A DNA stretch of 59,240 nucleotides from the NCBI GenBank assembly GCA_025360085.1, contig JANYCW010000055.1, positions 1 through 59,240 of the forward strand, in the 5' to 3' direction. Within the stretch, counting starts at the first letter, position 1. Each line of letters opens with the position of its first letter. The notes below the pieces were generated by a model. That model did not search any database. It had not been told where the DNA came from and worked only from the letters and a program-made list of their open reading frames with translations. Below, one piece after another: positions 8,540 to 17,842 of the stretch. Source of the DNA: Actinomycetes bacterium (GTDB lineage Bacteria > Actinomycetota > Actinomycetes > Nanopelagicales > Nanopelagicaceae). The translations under genes were made by a program, and so were the position numbers.

Positions 8540-10084
8540 ATGACAACAACACAAGAGCCAGTACGTTCACAGAGTCCCGAGCTTGCTGCGATGACACTCC
8601 CTAAATTAAAGGTTGTGGCCGCGCAATTAGGCGTTGATGGTGCAGCAAAAATGAAGAAAGATGCTTTAGTCGAAGCGATTGCCGATTTACAGGCTAAAAA
8701 TCGCGAAGCGGCAAAAGCAGAGCGCGAAGCGCGCCGGGAGGCACGTAATACTCGTAAGAAGGAGAGTAAGCCCGCCTCCAGTAACACCCAAGATTCAGAT
8801 GATGATTCAGATGATGAATCCCCATCTAATGTCAACGATCGAGGAAACCGTAACGACCGCAGTCGTGGGAGAGATCGAAACCGTGACCGCAATACTCGTG
8901 AGCGTGCACCACGTGAAGAGCGCGAACCGGTATTGAGCGAGGATGATGTTTTAGTTCCAGTCAGTGGTTTACTCGACATTCTCGATAGTTACGGCTTTAT
9001 CCGCACAACTGGTTATTTGCCTGGTCCAAATGATGTGTATGTAACATTGCAGCAAGTGCGCCGAAATGGACTTCGCAAAGGCGACGTCGTTACAGGCCAA
9101 GTTCGTCAAGCGCGCGAAGGTGAGCGCAAAGAGAAGTTCAACGCGCTCATTACCCTTGAAAGCGTTAATGGCATGAGCCCAGATGAGGCTCGCAACCGCG
9201 TTGAATTCGGCAAATTGACACCGCTTTATCCGCAAGAGCGCTTGCGTCTTGAAACCGAAGCACAGATTTTAACGACTCGAGTTATTGATTTGATTGCACC
9301 AATTGGTAAAGGCCAGCGCGGACTTATTGTTTCTCCACCTAAGGCCGGTAAGACGATGGTTTTACAGGCAATTGCTAATGCGATTACAACAAATAACCCC
9401 GAGTGTCACTTGATGGTTGTTCTAGTCGATGAACGTCCCGAAGAAGTGACTGACATGCAGCGCAGCGTTAAAGGTGAAGTTATCGCTTCAACCTTTGATC
9501 GCCCAGCCGATGATCACACAACAATTGCAGAGCTTGCCATTGAACGCGCAAAGCGTCTTGTCGAACTAGGTCACGACGTTGTTGTTCTTCTGGATTCGAT
9601 TACGCGCCTAGGTCGTGCATATAACATCTCTGCACCTGCATCGGGCCGTATTCTCTCTGGTGGTGTTGATTCCGCTGCTCTGTATCCACCAAAGAAATTC
9701 TTCGGTGCTGCTCGAAATATTGAAGATGGCGGATCATTAACGATTCTTGCAACCGCGCTGGTTGATACCGGTTCGCGCATGGATGAAGTTATCTTCGAAG
9801 AGTTCAAAGGCACTGGAAACATGGAGTTAATTCTGGATCGTCGTCTTGCAGATAAGCGAATTTTTCCAGCCGTTAACGTTGTTGCATCGGGTACACGTAA
9901 GGAAGAAATCCTCATGGGTTCTGAAGAACTCAATATCGTCTGGAAACTTCGTCGCGTTCTGCATGCACTTGAACCCCAAGCCGCTCTCGAACTTCTCCTT
10001 GAGAAGATGAAGGGCACAAAGTCCAACGTTGAATTCTTGATGCAGATTCAGAAGACTACTTCTGGACCTGATGACAGCAAGTAA
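8540..10084 (+). CDS. rho: Transcription termination factor Rho
   Basis: A 514-residue hexameric RNA-dependent ATPase that releases RNA polymerase. Order: Rho_N helix-extension domain (about 12-50, [17 protein letters not shown]), a charged low-complexity insert (about 52-130, acidic DSDDDSDDE then repeated RDRN/RNDR), the cold-shock RNA-binding fold (about 135-210, with [11 protein letters not shown]), and the RecA-like motor with Walker A PPKAGKT (266-272) and Walker [16 protein letters not shown]. The E. coli protein is ~420 residues; the extra length is the Arg/Asp-rich insert known from actinobacterial Rho, which adds RNA contacts. The start is preceded by GAAAAGAAA. With so few intrinsic terminators in this window, Rho may carry much of the termination load. 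Confidence 0.97.
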   Translation: MTTTQEPVRSQSPELAAMTLPKLKVVAAQLGVDGAAKMKKDALVEAIADLQAKNREAAKAEREARREARNTRKKESKPASSNTQDSDDDSDDESPSNVNDRGNRNDRSRGRDRNRDRNTRERAPREEREPVLSEDDVLVPVSGLLDILDSYGFIRTTGYLPGPNDVYVTLQQVRRNGLRKGDVVTGQVRQAREGERKEKFNALITLESVNGMSPDEARNRVEFGKLTPLYPQERLRLETEAQILTTRVIDLIAPIGKGQRGLIVSPPKAGKTMVLQAIANAITTNNPECHLMVVLVDERPEEVTDMQRSVKGEVIASTFDRPADDHTTIAELAIERAKRLVELGHDVVVLLDSITRLGRAYNISAPASGRILSGGVDSAALYPPKKFFGAARNIEDGGSLTILATALVDTGSRMDEVIFEEFKGTGNMELILDRRLADKRIFPAVNVVASGTRKEEILMGSEELNIVWKLRRVLHALEPQAALELLLEKMKGTKSNVEFLMQIQKTTSGPDDSK

Positions 10085-10208
10085 TTAGGCGTAAATTTCA
10101 TAAAAGTAGCGCTTTGGCCTACTCTTAACCACGTTAACCAATCCGCTTGGTTCACTTGCTTTCTTAAAAAAGAGTGCAGGACCCAGGCATAAAATTAGGG
10201 AAATTCAC

Positions 10209-10454
10209 ATGAAACCAGAGATTCATCCAGAGTATAAAGAGACCCAAGTTACGTGTGGCTGCGGTGAGAAGTTTGTTACTCGCTCAACAGTTGCAAGTGG
10301 CTCAATCTACGTCGAAGTCTGTTCTGTATGCCACCCCTTTTATACCGGCAAGCAGCGCATTCTTGATACTGGTGGTCGTGTGGCTAAGTTCGAGGAGCGC
10401 TTTGGAAAGCTCGCCAATAAAGAGAATGAAGCGAATTCCACGACTACTAAGTAG
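10209..10454 (+). CDS. rpmE: 50S ribosomal protein L31, zinc-binding type
   Basis: An 81-residue large-subunit ribosomal protein. Four cysteines C16, C18, C38 and C41 form the CxC...CxxC zinc site of the C+ type, which is normally made under zinc-replete conditions, while a C- paralogue elsewhere may replace it under zinc limitation. The sequence [19 protein letters not shown] is characteristic. The last ~12 residues ([11 protein letters not shown]) are a polar tail. A possible -10 TAAAAT lies at 10190-10195, giving only a 7-nt leader. An intrinsic terminator follows directly. Confidence 0.96.
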   Translation: MKPEIHPEYKETQVTCGCGEKFVTRSTVASGSIYVEVCSVCHPFYTGKQRILDTGGRVAKFEERFGKLANKENEANSTTTK

Positions 10455-10465
10455 CTTTTTAAAGA

Positions 10466-10508
10466 GACCGCATCGCAGCCTTAATGGTTGCGCTCGCGGT
10501 TTTTTTAT
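10466..10508 (+). terminator. Intrinsic terminator after rpmE
   Basis: ACCGC (10467-10471) pairs with GCGGT (10496-10500), and inside it GCAGCC pairs with GGTTGC with one G-U. The stem is followed by seven T. One of only two clear Rho-independent terminators in the window. Confidence 0.85.
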
Positions 10509-10557
10509 TTTCTTCGCACCAAGTATGACGACACTTTAAGAGATTAGGAGGAGCCCA

Positions 10558-11640
10558 TTGAGCAACGATCGATTTGCATCAGCACACGAAATGGTTCGCG
10601 AATACGCCGAAATAGAGGCGGCAATGGCCGATCCAAAGATTCATAATGACCAAGCAAATGCCCGCAAACTGGGCCGCCGTTATGCCCAGTTAGGTCCCGT
10701 TGTCGCCGGTTTTAATGCTTGGAAATCGGCCGAAGATGACGTGTTGGCCGCTCAAGAGTTAGCCCAAGTCGATATCGACTTTGCAGTTGAAATTCCGGCA
10801 TTGGAGGAAGTTGCCTCGCGCGCGGCGCAGAAGTTAGAAGAGTTATTACTTCCGCGCGATCCAAACGATGATCGCGATGTTATTTTGGAGGTTAAAGCAG
10901 GTGCAGGAGGAGATGAATCGGCGATCTTTGCCGGAGATTTACTGCGCATGTATATGCGTTATGCCGAACGCCACAACTGGAAAGTTGAAATAATCGATGC
11001 GACTGAAAGTGAAATGGGTGGTTATAAAGATATATCTGTAGGAGTTAAATCTAAAGGAAGTTCGGCCCCTGGTGAATCCCCGTATGCGCGACTCAAATTC
11101 GAGGGCGGTGTGCACCGTGTTCAGCGCGTTCCAGAGACCGAGAGCCAAGGACGTATTCATACATCCGCGGCCGGGGTATTAATCCTGCCCGAGGCCGAAG
11201 AAGTCGATGTTGAATTAAATATGAACGATGTACGTGTGGACGTATTTCGCTCATCAGGTCCTGGCGGACAATCAGTGAATACAACCGACTCTGCAGTTCG
11301 TCTGACCCACGTTCCAACGGGGATTGTTGTCTCGTGCCAGAATGAGAAGAGTCAACTTCAAAATAAGGAGTCGGCACTTCGCATCCTTCGTGCACGTTTA
11401 TTAGCCGCCGCGCAAGAGGCTCAAGAGGCCGCGGCATCGGCCGAGCGCAAAAGCCAAGTGCGTACCGTAGATAGATCAGAGCGAATTCGCACATATAACT
11501 ATCCGGAAAATCGAATTAGTGATCATCGTGTTAACTACAAATCAAATAATTTGGATGCGGTCTTAAATGGTGATCTCGATGACATGATTCAAGCCCTCAT
11601 CGATGCCGATAAAGCTGCTCGTTTAGCCAACACAAACTAA
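10558..11640 (+). CDS. prfA: Peptide chain release factor 1
   Basis: A 360-residue class I release factor that reads UAA and UAG and triggers peptide release on the ribosome. The codon-recognition PxT motif is PET at 192-194 within VPETESQGR, and the catalytic GGQ is at 236-238 in [16 protein letters not shown]. The start is a TTG at 10558, supported by a strong AGGAGGAG at 10546-10553 and by alignment of [19 protein letters not shown] with family N-termini. prmC, which methylates the GGQ glutamine, follows 6 nt after the stop, so the two are very probably cotranscribed. Confidence 0.96.
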   Translation: MSNDRFASAHEMVREYAEIEAAMADPKIHNDQANARKLGRRYAQLGPVVAGFNAWKSAEDDVLAAQELAQVDIDFAVEIPALEEVASRAAQKLEELLLPRDPNDDRDVILEVKAGAGGDESAIFAGDLLRMYMRYAERHNWKVEIIDATESEMGGYKDISVGVKSKGSSAPGESPYARLKFEGGVHRVQRVPETESQGRIHTSAAGVLILPEAEEVDVELNMNDVRVDVFRSSGPGGQSVNTTDSAVRLTHVPTGIVVSCQNEKSQLQNKESALRILRARLLAAAQEAQEAAASAERKSQVRTVDRSERIRTYNYPENRISDHRVNYKSNNLDAVLNGDLDDMIQALIDADKAARLANTN

Positions 11641-11646
11641 ATCTTC

Positions 11647-12495
11647 ATGGATATTAAGGCGATATTGCGCATAGCGAAGTCACAGTTAGAGCAATCAGGA
11701 ATCATTCAAACTGATGCCGAGCACCTCATGGCACACGTTTTGGGTCTGCCTCGGATGGATCTCCATAATGTGGTTCTCGTTGAAACGATGCTGTCTGCAG
11801 TTAGTGATACCGGCATCATTGAAGAGCAGTTTTTTGCATTGTTGGATCGACGAATCAATCATGAACCATTGCAATACATAACTGGTCTTGCACCTTTTCG
11901 CTATTTGGAGATTGAAGTTGGTCCAGGTGTTTTAGTACCTCGACCTGAATCTGAACTCTTAGTAGATGCGGTGTTGGCGCATATCAAGAATCTGCCAGCG
12001 CCCGTTAGTGTCATAGATCTGGGTGCAGGTTCAGGAGCACTGGCCTTGGCAATAGCAACTGAGGCACCTGAAGCCCGCGTGATTGCCGTCGAAAAATCGC
12101 CAGAGGCGATTTACTGGCTTAAACGAAACGTCTCGGTTATTGCCCACAATGTGCGCGTAGTTGAAGGTGACGTTGCAGAGGTTTTGCCCGGAGTGAAATG
12201 CGATGTTGTCATTGCTAATCCACCTTATATTCCAAATTCAGGACAACTTCCTCGTGATGTAATTGCATTTGAACCCCATATCGCGCTATTTGGCGGAGTA
12301 ACAGGAATGGAACTTCCAAAATTATTTATCGAAGCTGCGGCTAGATTGTTGAAACCAGCCGGCGTTTTAGTCATTGAACACTCCGAAAATCAAGCAATTG
12401 CAATTGCTACTGAATTAGCCGTAGATTTTGAAGATATTGCACTCCACGATGACCTCCTTGGTCGTCCCCGTTGGTCAAGTGCTGTGAGAAGGTAG
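11647..12495 (+). CDS. prmC: Release factor glutamine methyltransferase
   Basis: A 282-residue SAM-dependent methyltransferase that N5-methylates the glutamine of the GGQ motif in release factors. The N-terminal ~75 residues are the helical substrate-binding domain. Motif I is DLGAGSG (124-130), and the amide-binding NPPY is at 191-194. Another family landmark, the GVLVPRPESELLVD loop, is present. It follows prfA, its substrate gene, and ends 2 nt before the next start. The last residues (PRWSSAVRR) match the family C-terminus. Confidence 0.95.
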   Translation: MDIKAILRIAKSQLEQSGIIQTDAEHLMAHVLGLPRMDLHNVVLVETMLSAVSDTGIIEEQFFALLDRRINHEPLQYITGLAPFRYLEIEVGPGVLVPRPESELLVDAVLAHIKNLPAPVSVIDLGAGSGALALAIATEAPEARVIAVEKSPEAIYWLKRNVSVIAHNVRVVEGDVAEVLPGVKCDVVIANPPYIPNSGQLPRDVIAFEPHIALFGGVTGMELPKLFIEAAARLLKPAGVLVIEHSENQAIAIATELAVDFEDIALHDDLLGRPRWSSAVRR

Positions 12496-12497
12496 AC

Positions 12498-13142
12498 ATG
12501 GGCAAAGTGATCGATCTAAAAAAGGGCGAGCTCAGCAACCATCTAAAAAAAGCTTTAAAAGCGATTGCCGATGGATATATCATCGCGATTCCACTTGAAC
12601 ATAGTTATGTATATGCATGTGATGCATTCAAGCACGAAGCCGTACGTTCGATGCATGTGTTGAGGGGAGATCCCTTGTTTACCGCCGCACAAGTCATGGT
12701 TGGTGATTCAAAAACTGCTCAAGGTGTTGTGCGCGAAATTACGCCAGAAATCGCAGCTTTAATGAAAAAGTTCTGGCCAGGAATGTTGTCGATGAATCTG
12801 CGTCCACAAATGGGATTGAATTGGGATTTAGGTGATGCCAATCAACTAGATCGAATCAGCATTCGTGTTCCTAGAAATAAATTTGCAAAAGCGTTATTGG
12901 CAGTTAGCGGACCATTGGCCGTTGCAAGTGGTGCACGCGTGGGACGTCCATCTCCTAAAGCGCTGAGCGATATCGTTGTTCTCGACTCGGATTTAGCGTT
13001 GCAGTTTAATAACGGCGCGCTTCGCAAAGGCCCGATGACAACCGTTCTAGAGGCCGATGACACCGGCGTTCGAGTCACACGCATCGGGGCAATCACATTA
13101 CAAGAGATTCGAAGTATCGTCCCTGGAGCCACTGGACTATAA
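12498..13142 (+). CDS. TsaC/Sua5-family protein with degenerate active-site motifs
   Basis: A 214-residue YrdC-fold protein at the position where Actinobacteria carry the threonylcarbamoyl-AMP synthase of tRNA t6A modification. The fold is recognisable from YACDAF, KFWPGMLSMNL and NWDLGDANQ, which align with the usual PTDTVYGxGADAF, FWPGxLxxVL and WDLGDA segments. However, the canonical PTxTVYG is PLEHSYVY (32-39), the K-G-R substrate loop is replaced by HVLRGDPLF, and the SSAN.SG stretch is ASGARVG. Catalysis is therefore doubtful. The ATG at 12498, just after prmC, is preferred to the overlapping upstream frame. It may be a non-catalytic paralogue or a strongly diverged enzyme. Confidence 0.75.
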   Translation: MGKVIDLKKGELSNHLKKALKAIADGYIIAIPLEHSYVYACDAFKHEAVRSMHVLRGDPLFTAAQVMVGDSKTAQGVVREITPEIAALMKKFWPGMLSMNLRPQMGLNWDLGDANQLDRISIRVPRNKFAKALLAVSGPLAVASGARVGRPSPKALSDIVVLDSDLALQFNNGALRKGPMTTVLEADDTGVRVTRIGAITLQEIRSIVPGATGL

Positions 13143-13161
13143 GCCTTGAACTCCTTGGCTA

Positions 13162-13167
13162 TAAGAT
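13162..13167 (+). promoter_or_regulatory. -10 box of leaderless glyA promoter
   Basis: TAAGAT (inside CTATAAGAT) ends 6 nt before the glyA ATG. No Shine-Dalgarno sequence lies between them. TTGAAC upstream is spaced only 10 nt from the box, so it is not accepted as the -35. Confidence 0.5.
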
Positions 13168-13173
13168 TGCGGC

Positions 13174-14433
13174 ATGCCTACTTTTTATGGTCCCGATTTT
13201 GATGCGTTAACCCGACAAGATCCAGAGATAGCGCAGGTTCTTTTATCTGAACTCAAGCGACAACAAACTAATCTGCAACTCATAGCTTCGGAGAACTTCA
13301 CATCACCTGCGGTTTTAGCAGCAATGGGGTCGACGCTATCGAATAAGTACGCCGAGGGTTATCCAGGAAAGCGTTACTACGGTGGCTGCGAGGAAGTAGA
13401 CAAAGCCGAGTTTTTAGCTATCGAGCGTGCGAAAAGTTTATTTGGTGCCGATCATGCAAATGTTCAACCACATTCAGGTGCAAGTGCCAACGTCGCCGTG
13501 TATCAAGCCTTTACTAAGCCGGGGGATACCGTATTAGCGATGTCTTTGCCACACGGTGGTCACTTAACTCATGGCTCGGCAGTTAATTTTTCTGGTAAAT
13601 GGTTTAACGTCGAGTCTTACGGAGTTCGTTCCGATAATGAACTTATTGATTATGACGAATTACGCGATAAAGCTATCGCAACCAAACCAAAGATGATTTG
13701 TTCTGGTGCAACTGCCTATCCTTCGCTGATTGACTTTGAAAAGATTCGCGCAATTTGCGATGAAGTCGGTGCAATCATGTGGGTAGATGCAGCCCACTTT
13801 ATCGGTCTAGTTGCAGGTAAAGCGATCCCCTCTCCAGTGCCTTATGCCGACGTCGTCTCCTTTACAACACATAAAGTTTTGCGCGGTCCACGCGGTGGAA
13901 TGATTTTGACTAAAGCTGAACATGCCACAGCTATAGACAAGGCGGTTTTTCCGGGCATGCAGGGCGGGCCGATTATGTCGGCAGTCGCAGGCAAAGCCGT
14001 AGCGCTAGCTGAATGTGCAACGTTGGAATTTCAAAAATATGCCAAGGATGTAATTGTTAATGCAAAGGCGCTAGCCGCGGCCCTTGAAGTAGAGGGTATG
14101 CGCGCAGTATCTGGTGGAACTCAAACTCACTTAGCATTGATGGATATTCGCAGTACTGGAGTAACAGGCAAAGTAGCCGACGAGCGTTGCGGAGCTGCGG
14201 GAATCGTTATGAATAAGAACTCCATTCCAAATGATCCTCAAAAGCCAGGTATAACAAGTGGAGTCCGAGTTGGTACACCTGCGACAACTACACAAGGTAT
14301 GGGAGTGCTCGAGATGAAGGTGATTGCACAATTGATTTCGCGCGCCATTGCAAGTGATGATGCCGCAACTCATTCTGCAATTAGAAACGAAGTGCATGCA
14401 CTAACCGCACGTTTCCCTATTTATCAAGCATAA
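13174..14433 (+). CDS. glyA: Serine hydroxymethyltransferase
   Basis: A 419-residue PLP fold-I enzyme interconverting serine and glycine with tetrahydrofolate, the main one-carbon source. Landmarks are LIASENF (37-43), EGYPGKRYYGGCE (61-73), VDAAHFIGL (204-212), and the PLP lysine K234 in TTHKVLRGPRGG. Length is normal. It sits between the TsaC-like gene and wecA, and wecA starts 8 nt after its stop, so it may also supply transcripts into the ATP synthase assembly genes. Confidence 0.97.
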   Translation: MPTFYGPDFDALTRQDPEIAQVLLSELKRQQTNLQLIASENFTSPAVLAAMGSTLSNKYAEGYPGKRYYGGCEEVDKAEFLAIERAKSLFGADHANVQPHSGASANVAVYQAFTKPGDTVLAMSLPHGGHLTHGSAVNFSGKWFNVESYGVRSDNELIDYDELRDKAIATKPKMICSGATAYPSLIDFEKIRAICDEVGAIMWVDAAHFIGLVAGKAIPSPVPYADVVSFTTHKVLRGPRGGMILTKAEHATAIDKAVFPGMQGGPIMSAVAGKAVALAECATLEFQKYAKDVIVNAKALAAALEVEGMRAVSGGTQTHLALMDIRSTGVTGKVADERCGAAGIVMNKNSIPNDPQKPGITSGVRVGTPATTTQGMGVLEMKVIAQLISRAIASDDAATHSAIRNEVHALTARFPIYQA

Positions 14434-14441
14434 TTGATTTC

Positions 14442-15521
14442 GTGCGCGAGTATTTAGTAACCCTGCTTATATCAGCGGCCCTGTGCTATCTGATTACTCC
14501 GTTGGTTCGCACTCAAGCGATTCGCTTTGGCGCAGTTGCCAAAATCAGAGGCCGTGATATTCACACAACACCAACTGCCCGCTGGGGTGGGGTAGCGATG
14601 TGGATGGCAATGGCCCTTACTTTTTTAATCGTTAATCACCTTCCCTTAGTCGGTAAATCCTTTGGCCGTGAATCACAAGGGATTTTTCTAGCATCGTCGG
14701 CCATCGTTTTACTGGGAAGCCTAGATGATCGTTTTCAATTAGATGCGTTGACGAAATTAGCAGGGCAAGTCTTTGTGGCGGGTATTTTGTTGATATACGG
14801 AATCCAAATTCTCTGGTTGCCAATTAACGGTGTCATCACTTTGCCATCGAGTATTGGTCAATTAACGACTGTTTTAATTGTAGTCATCACTATCAACGCA
14901 GTTAACTTTATCGATGGCATGGATGGTTTGGCTGCTGGAATCGTTGCTATTGCAGGTATTGCATTCTTTGCTTTTGCATATCTTTTGGCGGTTGAATACG
15001 GCTTTAGCCGCGCAGGTACGCCTTCATTAATCACCGCCGTTCTAGTTGGTCTTTGCATCGGTTTTTTACCCCATAACGCACACCCTGCACGGATTTTCAT
15101 GGGTGATAGCGGATCAATGTTGCTCGGTCTCTTATTGGCAGTTGCTGCAATTACATTGACGGGACAAGTAGATCCGAATGCGATTTCAGCTGAATCTGCA
15201 GGTCCCACTCTTTTACCACTGCTGTTGCCATTTGCAGTACTTGCAATCCCATTGGCCGATTTATTGTTAGCCGTTGGTCGTCGCATAGGGGCTGGGAAGT
15301 CTCCCTTTGCACCCGATAACGAACACTTGCATCATCGTTTGTTAAGTGCCGGGAACTCACAGTTAAAGGCGGCTATTATTTTGTATTTATGGACTGCAAC
15401 GATTGCTTTCCCTGTGACTGTCTTGGCATTTGCACCATGGTGGATTGCATTACTTAGCGCCATAGTTCTCATCGTTATCACGGGCGTAGTTTCAAAAATC
15501 GGTAAAAAGGTGGCGATATGA
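14442..15521 (+). CDS. wecA: Polyprenyl-phosphate GlcNAc-1-phosphate transferase (WecA/TagO family)
   Basis: A 359-residue polytopic membrane enzyme of the MraY/WecA superfamily with about ten or eleven hydrophobic helices. It transfers GlcNAc-1-P to a polyprenyl phosphate on the cytoplasmic face, starting synthesis of cell-wall polysaccharide or linker units. The catalytic loops are LDDR (94-97), NFIDGMDGL (155-163), FMGDSGS, and a His-rich EHLHHRL that favours WecA/TagO over MraY. The start is GTG at 14442, 8 nt after glyA. The next gene overlaps by 4 nt. The same placement before the atp operon occurs in mycobacteria (rfe), from memory. Confidence 0.9.
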   Translation: MREYLVTLLISAALCYLITPLVRTQAIRFGAVAKIRGRDIHTTPTARWGGVAMWMAMALTFLIVNHLPLVGKSFGRESQGIFLASSAIVLLGSLDDRFQLDALTKLAGQVFVAGILLIYGIQILWLPINGVITLPSSIGQLTTVLIVVITINAVNFIDGMDGLAAGIVAIAGIAFFAFAYLLAVEYGFSRAGTPSLITAVLVGLCIGFLPHNAHPARIFMGDSGSMLLGLLLAVAAITLTGQVDPNAISAESAGPTLLPLLLPFAVLAIPLADLLLAVGRRIGAGKSPFAPDNEHLHHRLLSAGNSQLKAAIILYLWTATIAFPVTVLAFAPWWIALLSAIVLIVITGVVSKIGKKVAI

Positions 15522-15940
15522 GAAGCAATGAATCGCGGTTACTGCGCGGGGTTTTTTGGCCAACCCTAATTGTGAGCATCGTCTCTCTCGCAGCATCAGC
15601 CTTCTTTAGCGGTCTAAGTGGTTTCTACGGCGCGCTTCTAGCGCAGTTCGTAACAGTCATCTTTTTTATTATTCACATTGCAGTTTCGCGAATAACTAGA
15701 GACCTTGATCCAATTTCAACGATGGCGTTGGCGCTTTTTTCCTACTTTGCCAAACTCTTAGCTCTTGGGCTCTTACTCTGGGCTATCGCTAAGTTCACAG
15801 AGCGCGCTGCCATCAGTCGCAGCGCTTTTGGAGCCACCGCAGTTGCACTCACCGTGGCCTGGCTCTGGGGCGAGATTGCAAGTTTCATGAAACTTCACCT
15901 ACATTTACCTCTCCCCGATCAAAACCCGAAGGAGCGATGA
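15518..15940 (+). CDS. AtpI-like membrane protein upstream of the ATP synthase operon
   Basis: A 140-residue protein with four hydrophobic helices: about 12-31, 36-58, 66-88 and 101-120. It fits the ATP synthase I (AtpI) family by size, topology and place: ATGA overlap with wecA, and the next small membrane gene then atpB follow. Proteins at this spot are thought to help assemble the c ring. Sequence similarity is weak, as is usual for this family, so the name rests mostly on context. Confidence 0.65.
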   Translation: MRSNESRLLRGVFWPTLIVSIVSLAASAFFSGLSGFYGALLAQFVTVIFFIIHIAVSRITRDLDPISTMALALFSYFAKLLALGLLLWAIAKFTERAAISRSAFGATAVALTVAWLWGEIASFMKLHLHLPLPDQNPKER

Positions 15941-16128
15941 TGCCAAAGAGCGAAGAAAATGCGATGTGGTCAATCTTTGGATACCTTTTATCTGGCCTGC
16001 TTTTTTGGGGTGGGTTCGGCTATGGACTAGATAAGTGGTTGGACAAGAACTATTTCACCCTCATTGGCCTCTTGGTCGGAATCAGCGGGGCGATCTACCT
16101 CGTGTGGCTTCGCTTCGGGCGAGAGTGA
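15940..16128 (+). CDS. AtpZ/AtpI-like small membrane protein
   Basis: A 62-residue protein with two membrane helices joined by a short DKWLDKNY loop. The first helix, GYLLSGLLFWGGFGYGLDKW, is typical of the AtpZ/AtpI-like family, proposed to assist Fo assembly or Mg handling. Two ATG codons lie in tandem (15937 and 15940); the second is preferred because GGAG sits 5 nt before it and only 2 nt before the first. It overlaps the preceding stop by one base. The 115-nt spacer after it contains the likely atp operon promoter, but no convincing -35/-10 pair was found. Confidence 0.7.
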   Translation: MPKSEENAMWSIFGYLLSGLLFWGGFGYGLDKWLDKNYFTLIGLLVGISGAIYLVWLRFGRE

Positions 16129-16243
16129 GAGCCACGTAACTCACTGTGCCAGGGTGGCCGATTTCTCAACTACGCCCGCTTTCCCTTAGGGTTGTGCCGT
16201 CTTAGCCCGTGTCCACTACCTGTGATTTTTTAAGGAGTTTTAC

Positions 16244-17032
16244 GTGCGCGTTCAACTGCTTTCAGAGGCGCAAGGTGAGGGATTTGTTCCTCCAAGTAGT
16301 GGTGACTTTGAACTGCCACCGATTTTTGGTGAGAACGCATTGACAACAAAACCGATTTTTTTACTATTTCTTTCAGTCATTCTAATCTCAGCCTTCTTCA
16401 TCCTTGCATCGCGCAAAGCCGCTGTTGTGCCTTCTAAGCTGCAGTTCGCTGGCGAATCTGTATATGGTTTTGTGCGCAACGGATTAGCTAGAGATGTCAT
16501 CGGTCACGAGTTTTTACGCTTCGTGCCGTACCTGTTTACTCTCTTCACATTCATTTTGGTCAACAACGTGTTCGGGATTGTCCCATTACTGCAGTTCCCA
16601 ACGATGTCACGTATTTCATTTCCGTACATCTTGGCACTCTCTGTGTACCTTGTCTTTCACTATGTTGGAATTCGCAAACAAGGTGCATTTAAGTATTTCA
16701 AAGAGATTATGTTCATGCCGGGTGTACCAAAAGCGGCATACATTCTTATTACTCCTCTTGAAATCCTGACATTTTTTGTGGTGCGTCCATTGACACTTGC
16801 ACTTCGTCTCTTTGCAAATATGTTCGCGGGTCACTTGCTCTTGCTTGTCTTTATCTTGGGTGGAGAACATCTGCTCCAAGGTGTTATTGGTTTGAAGTTG
16901 ATCAGCCCATTTGCCTTCGGAATAGGTATTGTGTTGACCTTCTTTGAATTCATGGTCCAATGCCTGCAGGCGTACATCTTTACGCTGCTCGCAGCTCTCT
17001 ATATCGCCGGCGCCCTTGCCGACGAGCACTAA
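16244..17032 (+). CDS. atpB: ATP synthase Fo subunit a
   Basis: A 262-residue membrane subunit that forms the proton half-channels against the c ring. Five to six hydrophobic helices are visible. The essential arginine is R188 in LTLALRLFANMFAGH (183-197). The GTG start at 16244 is preceded by AAGGAG at a spacing of about 8 nt. The N-terminal ~35 residues are external and poorly conserved. First of eight genes in the classical order B-E-F-H-A-G-D-C. Confidence 0.95.
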   Translation: MRVQLLSEAQGEGFVPPSSGDFELPPIFGENALTTKPIFLLFLSVILISAFFILASRKAAVVPSKLQFAGESVYGFVRNGLARDVIGHEFLRFVPYLFTLFTFILVNNVFGIVPLLQFPTMSRISFPYILALSVYLVFHYVGIRKQGAFKYFKEIMFMPGVPKAAYILITPLEILTFFVVRPLTLALRLFANMFAGHLLLLVFILGGEHLLQGVIGLKLISPFAFGIGIVLTFFEFMVQCLQAYIFTLLAALYIAGALADEH

Positions 17033-17060
17033 GTAAATCACCTAGGAAAGAAGGAAGAAA

Positions 17061-17264
17061 ATGACAGGCACACTCAACCTCGTCGGTTTTGGCCTCGCAG
17101 CAATTGGTCCTGGAATAGCAACCGGACTTATCTTTGCCGCATATATCAATGGCGTAGCACGTCAGCCAGAGGCACGTAGCGTCCTACAACCAATTGCGTT
17201 CCTTGGATTCGCCCTCGCTGAAGCCCTCGCTCTCTTCGGCCTCGTTCTCGCATTTGTTCTCTAA
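17061..17264 (+). CDS. atpE: ATP synthase Fo subunit c
   Basis: A 67-residue hairpin protein that oligomerises into the rotor ring. Helix 1 has [20 protein letters not shown], the polar loop is ARQPE (33-37), and helix 2 carries the ion-binding Glu54 in [12 protein letters not shown]. No extra Na+-ligand set is apparent, so proton coupling is expected. It is somewhat shorter than the ~80-residue mycobacterial protein. AAGGAAGAAA just upstream gives a good ribosome-binding site. Confidence 0.95.
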   Translation: MTGTLNLVGFGLAAIGPGIATGLIFAAYINGVARQPEARSVLQPIAFLGFALAEALALFGLVLAFVL

Positions 17265-17293
17265 ATTAAAGAATTCAAATCAAAGGACAACTG

Positions 17294-17827
17294 ATGCAAT
17301 TTGTTAACGTGGCCGCTGTCGAAGGAAAGATCAATCCACTGATCCCGCACACTGCTGAACTCATAGTCGGTGCGATCGCCTTTACCCTTCTCTTTTTAAC
17401 GCTGCGCAAATTTGTGACGCCGATGTTTGAAAAAGCATTTACTGAACGCACCAATGCAATTCAAGGTGGAATCGAACGGGCCGAAAAAGCTCAGTTAGAG
17501 GCACAGCGTGCTCTGGCTCAGTACACCGAACAACTATCCAAAGCCCAATCGGAAGCGCAGAGTTTGCGCGAAGAAGCGCGCGTGCAGGGAGCATCCATTA
17601 TTGAAGATCTCCGCGCAAAGGCACAAGAAGAGGCGGCTCGCATTACTGCAACCGCACACGCATCAATCGAGGCCGAGCGTCAAGCGGCAATCACATCACT
17701 TAGATCTGAAGTTGGTGCGTTGGCCGTTGAACTCGCTTCAAAAATTGTTGGTGAAGCACTCGATGACCATGCACGTCAATCACGTGTTGTCGATCGCTTT
17801 TTAGAAGACTTCGAAAACTCAAAGTAA
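17294..17827 (+). CDS. atpF: ATP synthase Fo subunit b
   Basis: A 177-residue peripheral-stalk subunit with one N-terminal membrane helix (about 21-40, ELIVGAIAFTLLFLTLRKF) followed by a long Ala/Glu/Arg-rich coiled coil. The rest (55-177) is charged helix with a conserved ASKIVGEAL segment near the end that meets the delta subunit. Length is normal for a single, unfused b subunit, unlike the mycobacterial b-delta fusion. AAAGGACAA precedes the ATG. Confidence 0.93.
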   Translation: MQFVNVAAVEGKINPLIPHTAELIVGAIAFTLLFLTLRKFVTPMFEKAFTERTNAIQGGIERAEKAQLEAQRALAQYTEQLSKAQSEAQSLREEARVQGASIIEDLRAKAQEEAARITATAHASIEAERQAAITSLRSEVGALAVELASKIVGEALDDHARQSRVVDRFLEDFENSK

Positions 17828-17842
17828 CCGAGGAATCGAGAA

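Noticed and set aside
8515-8979. Minus-strand frame of 154 codons rich in Ser and Arg
   Set aside because: It mirrors the Arg/Asp-rich insert of rho; the composition is a by-product of the plus-strand codons.
10136-10152. Hairpin AACCAA/TTGGTT after rho as a terminator
   Set aside because: Only 6 bp, A/T-rich at its base, and no T run directly after it; Rho-dependent ending is as likely.
16129-16243. Promoter for the atp operon in the spacer before atpB
   Set aside because: Candidate boxes (TTGTGC/TACCTG and TTCTCA/TAGGGT) have wrong spacing or weak matches, so none was listed as a feature.
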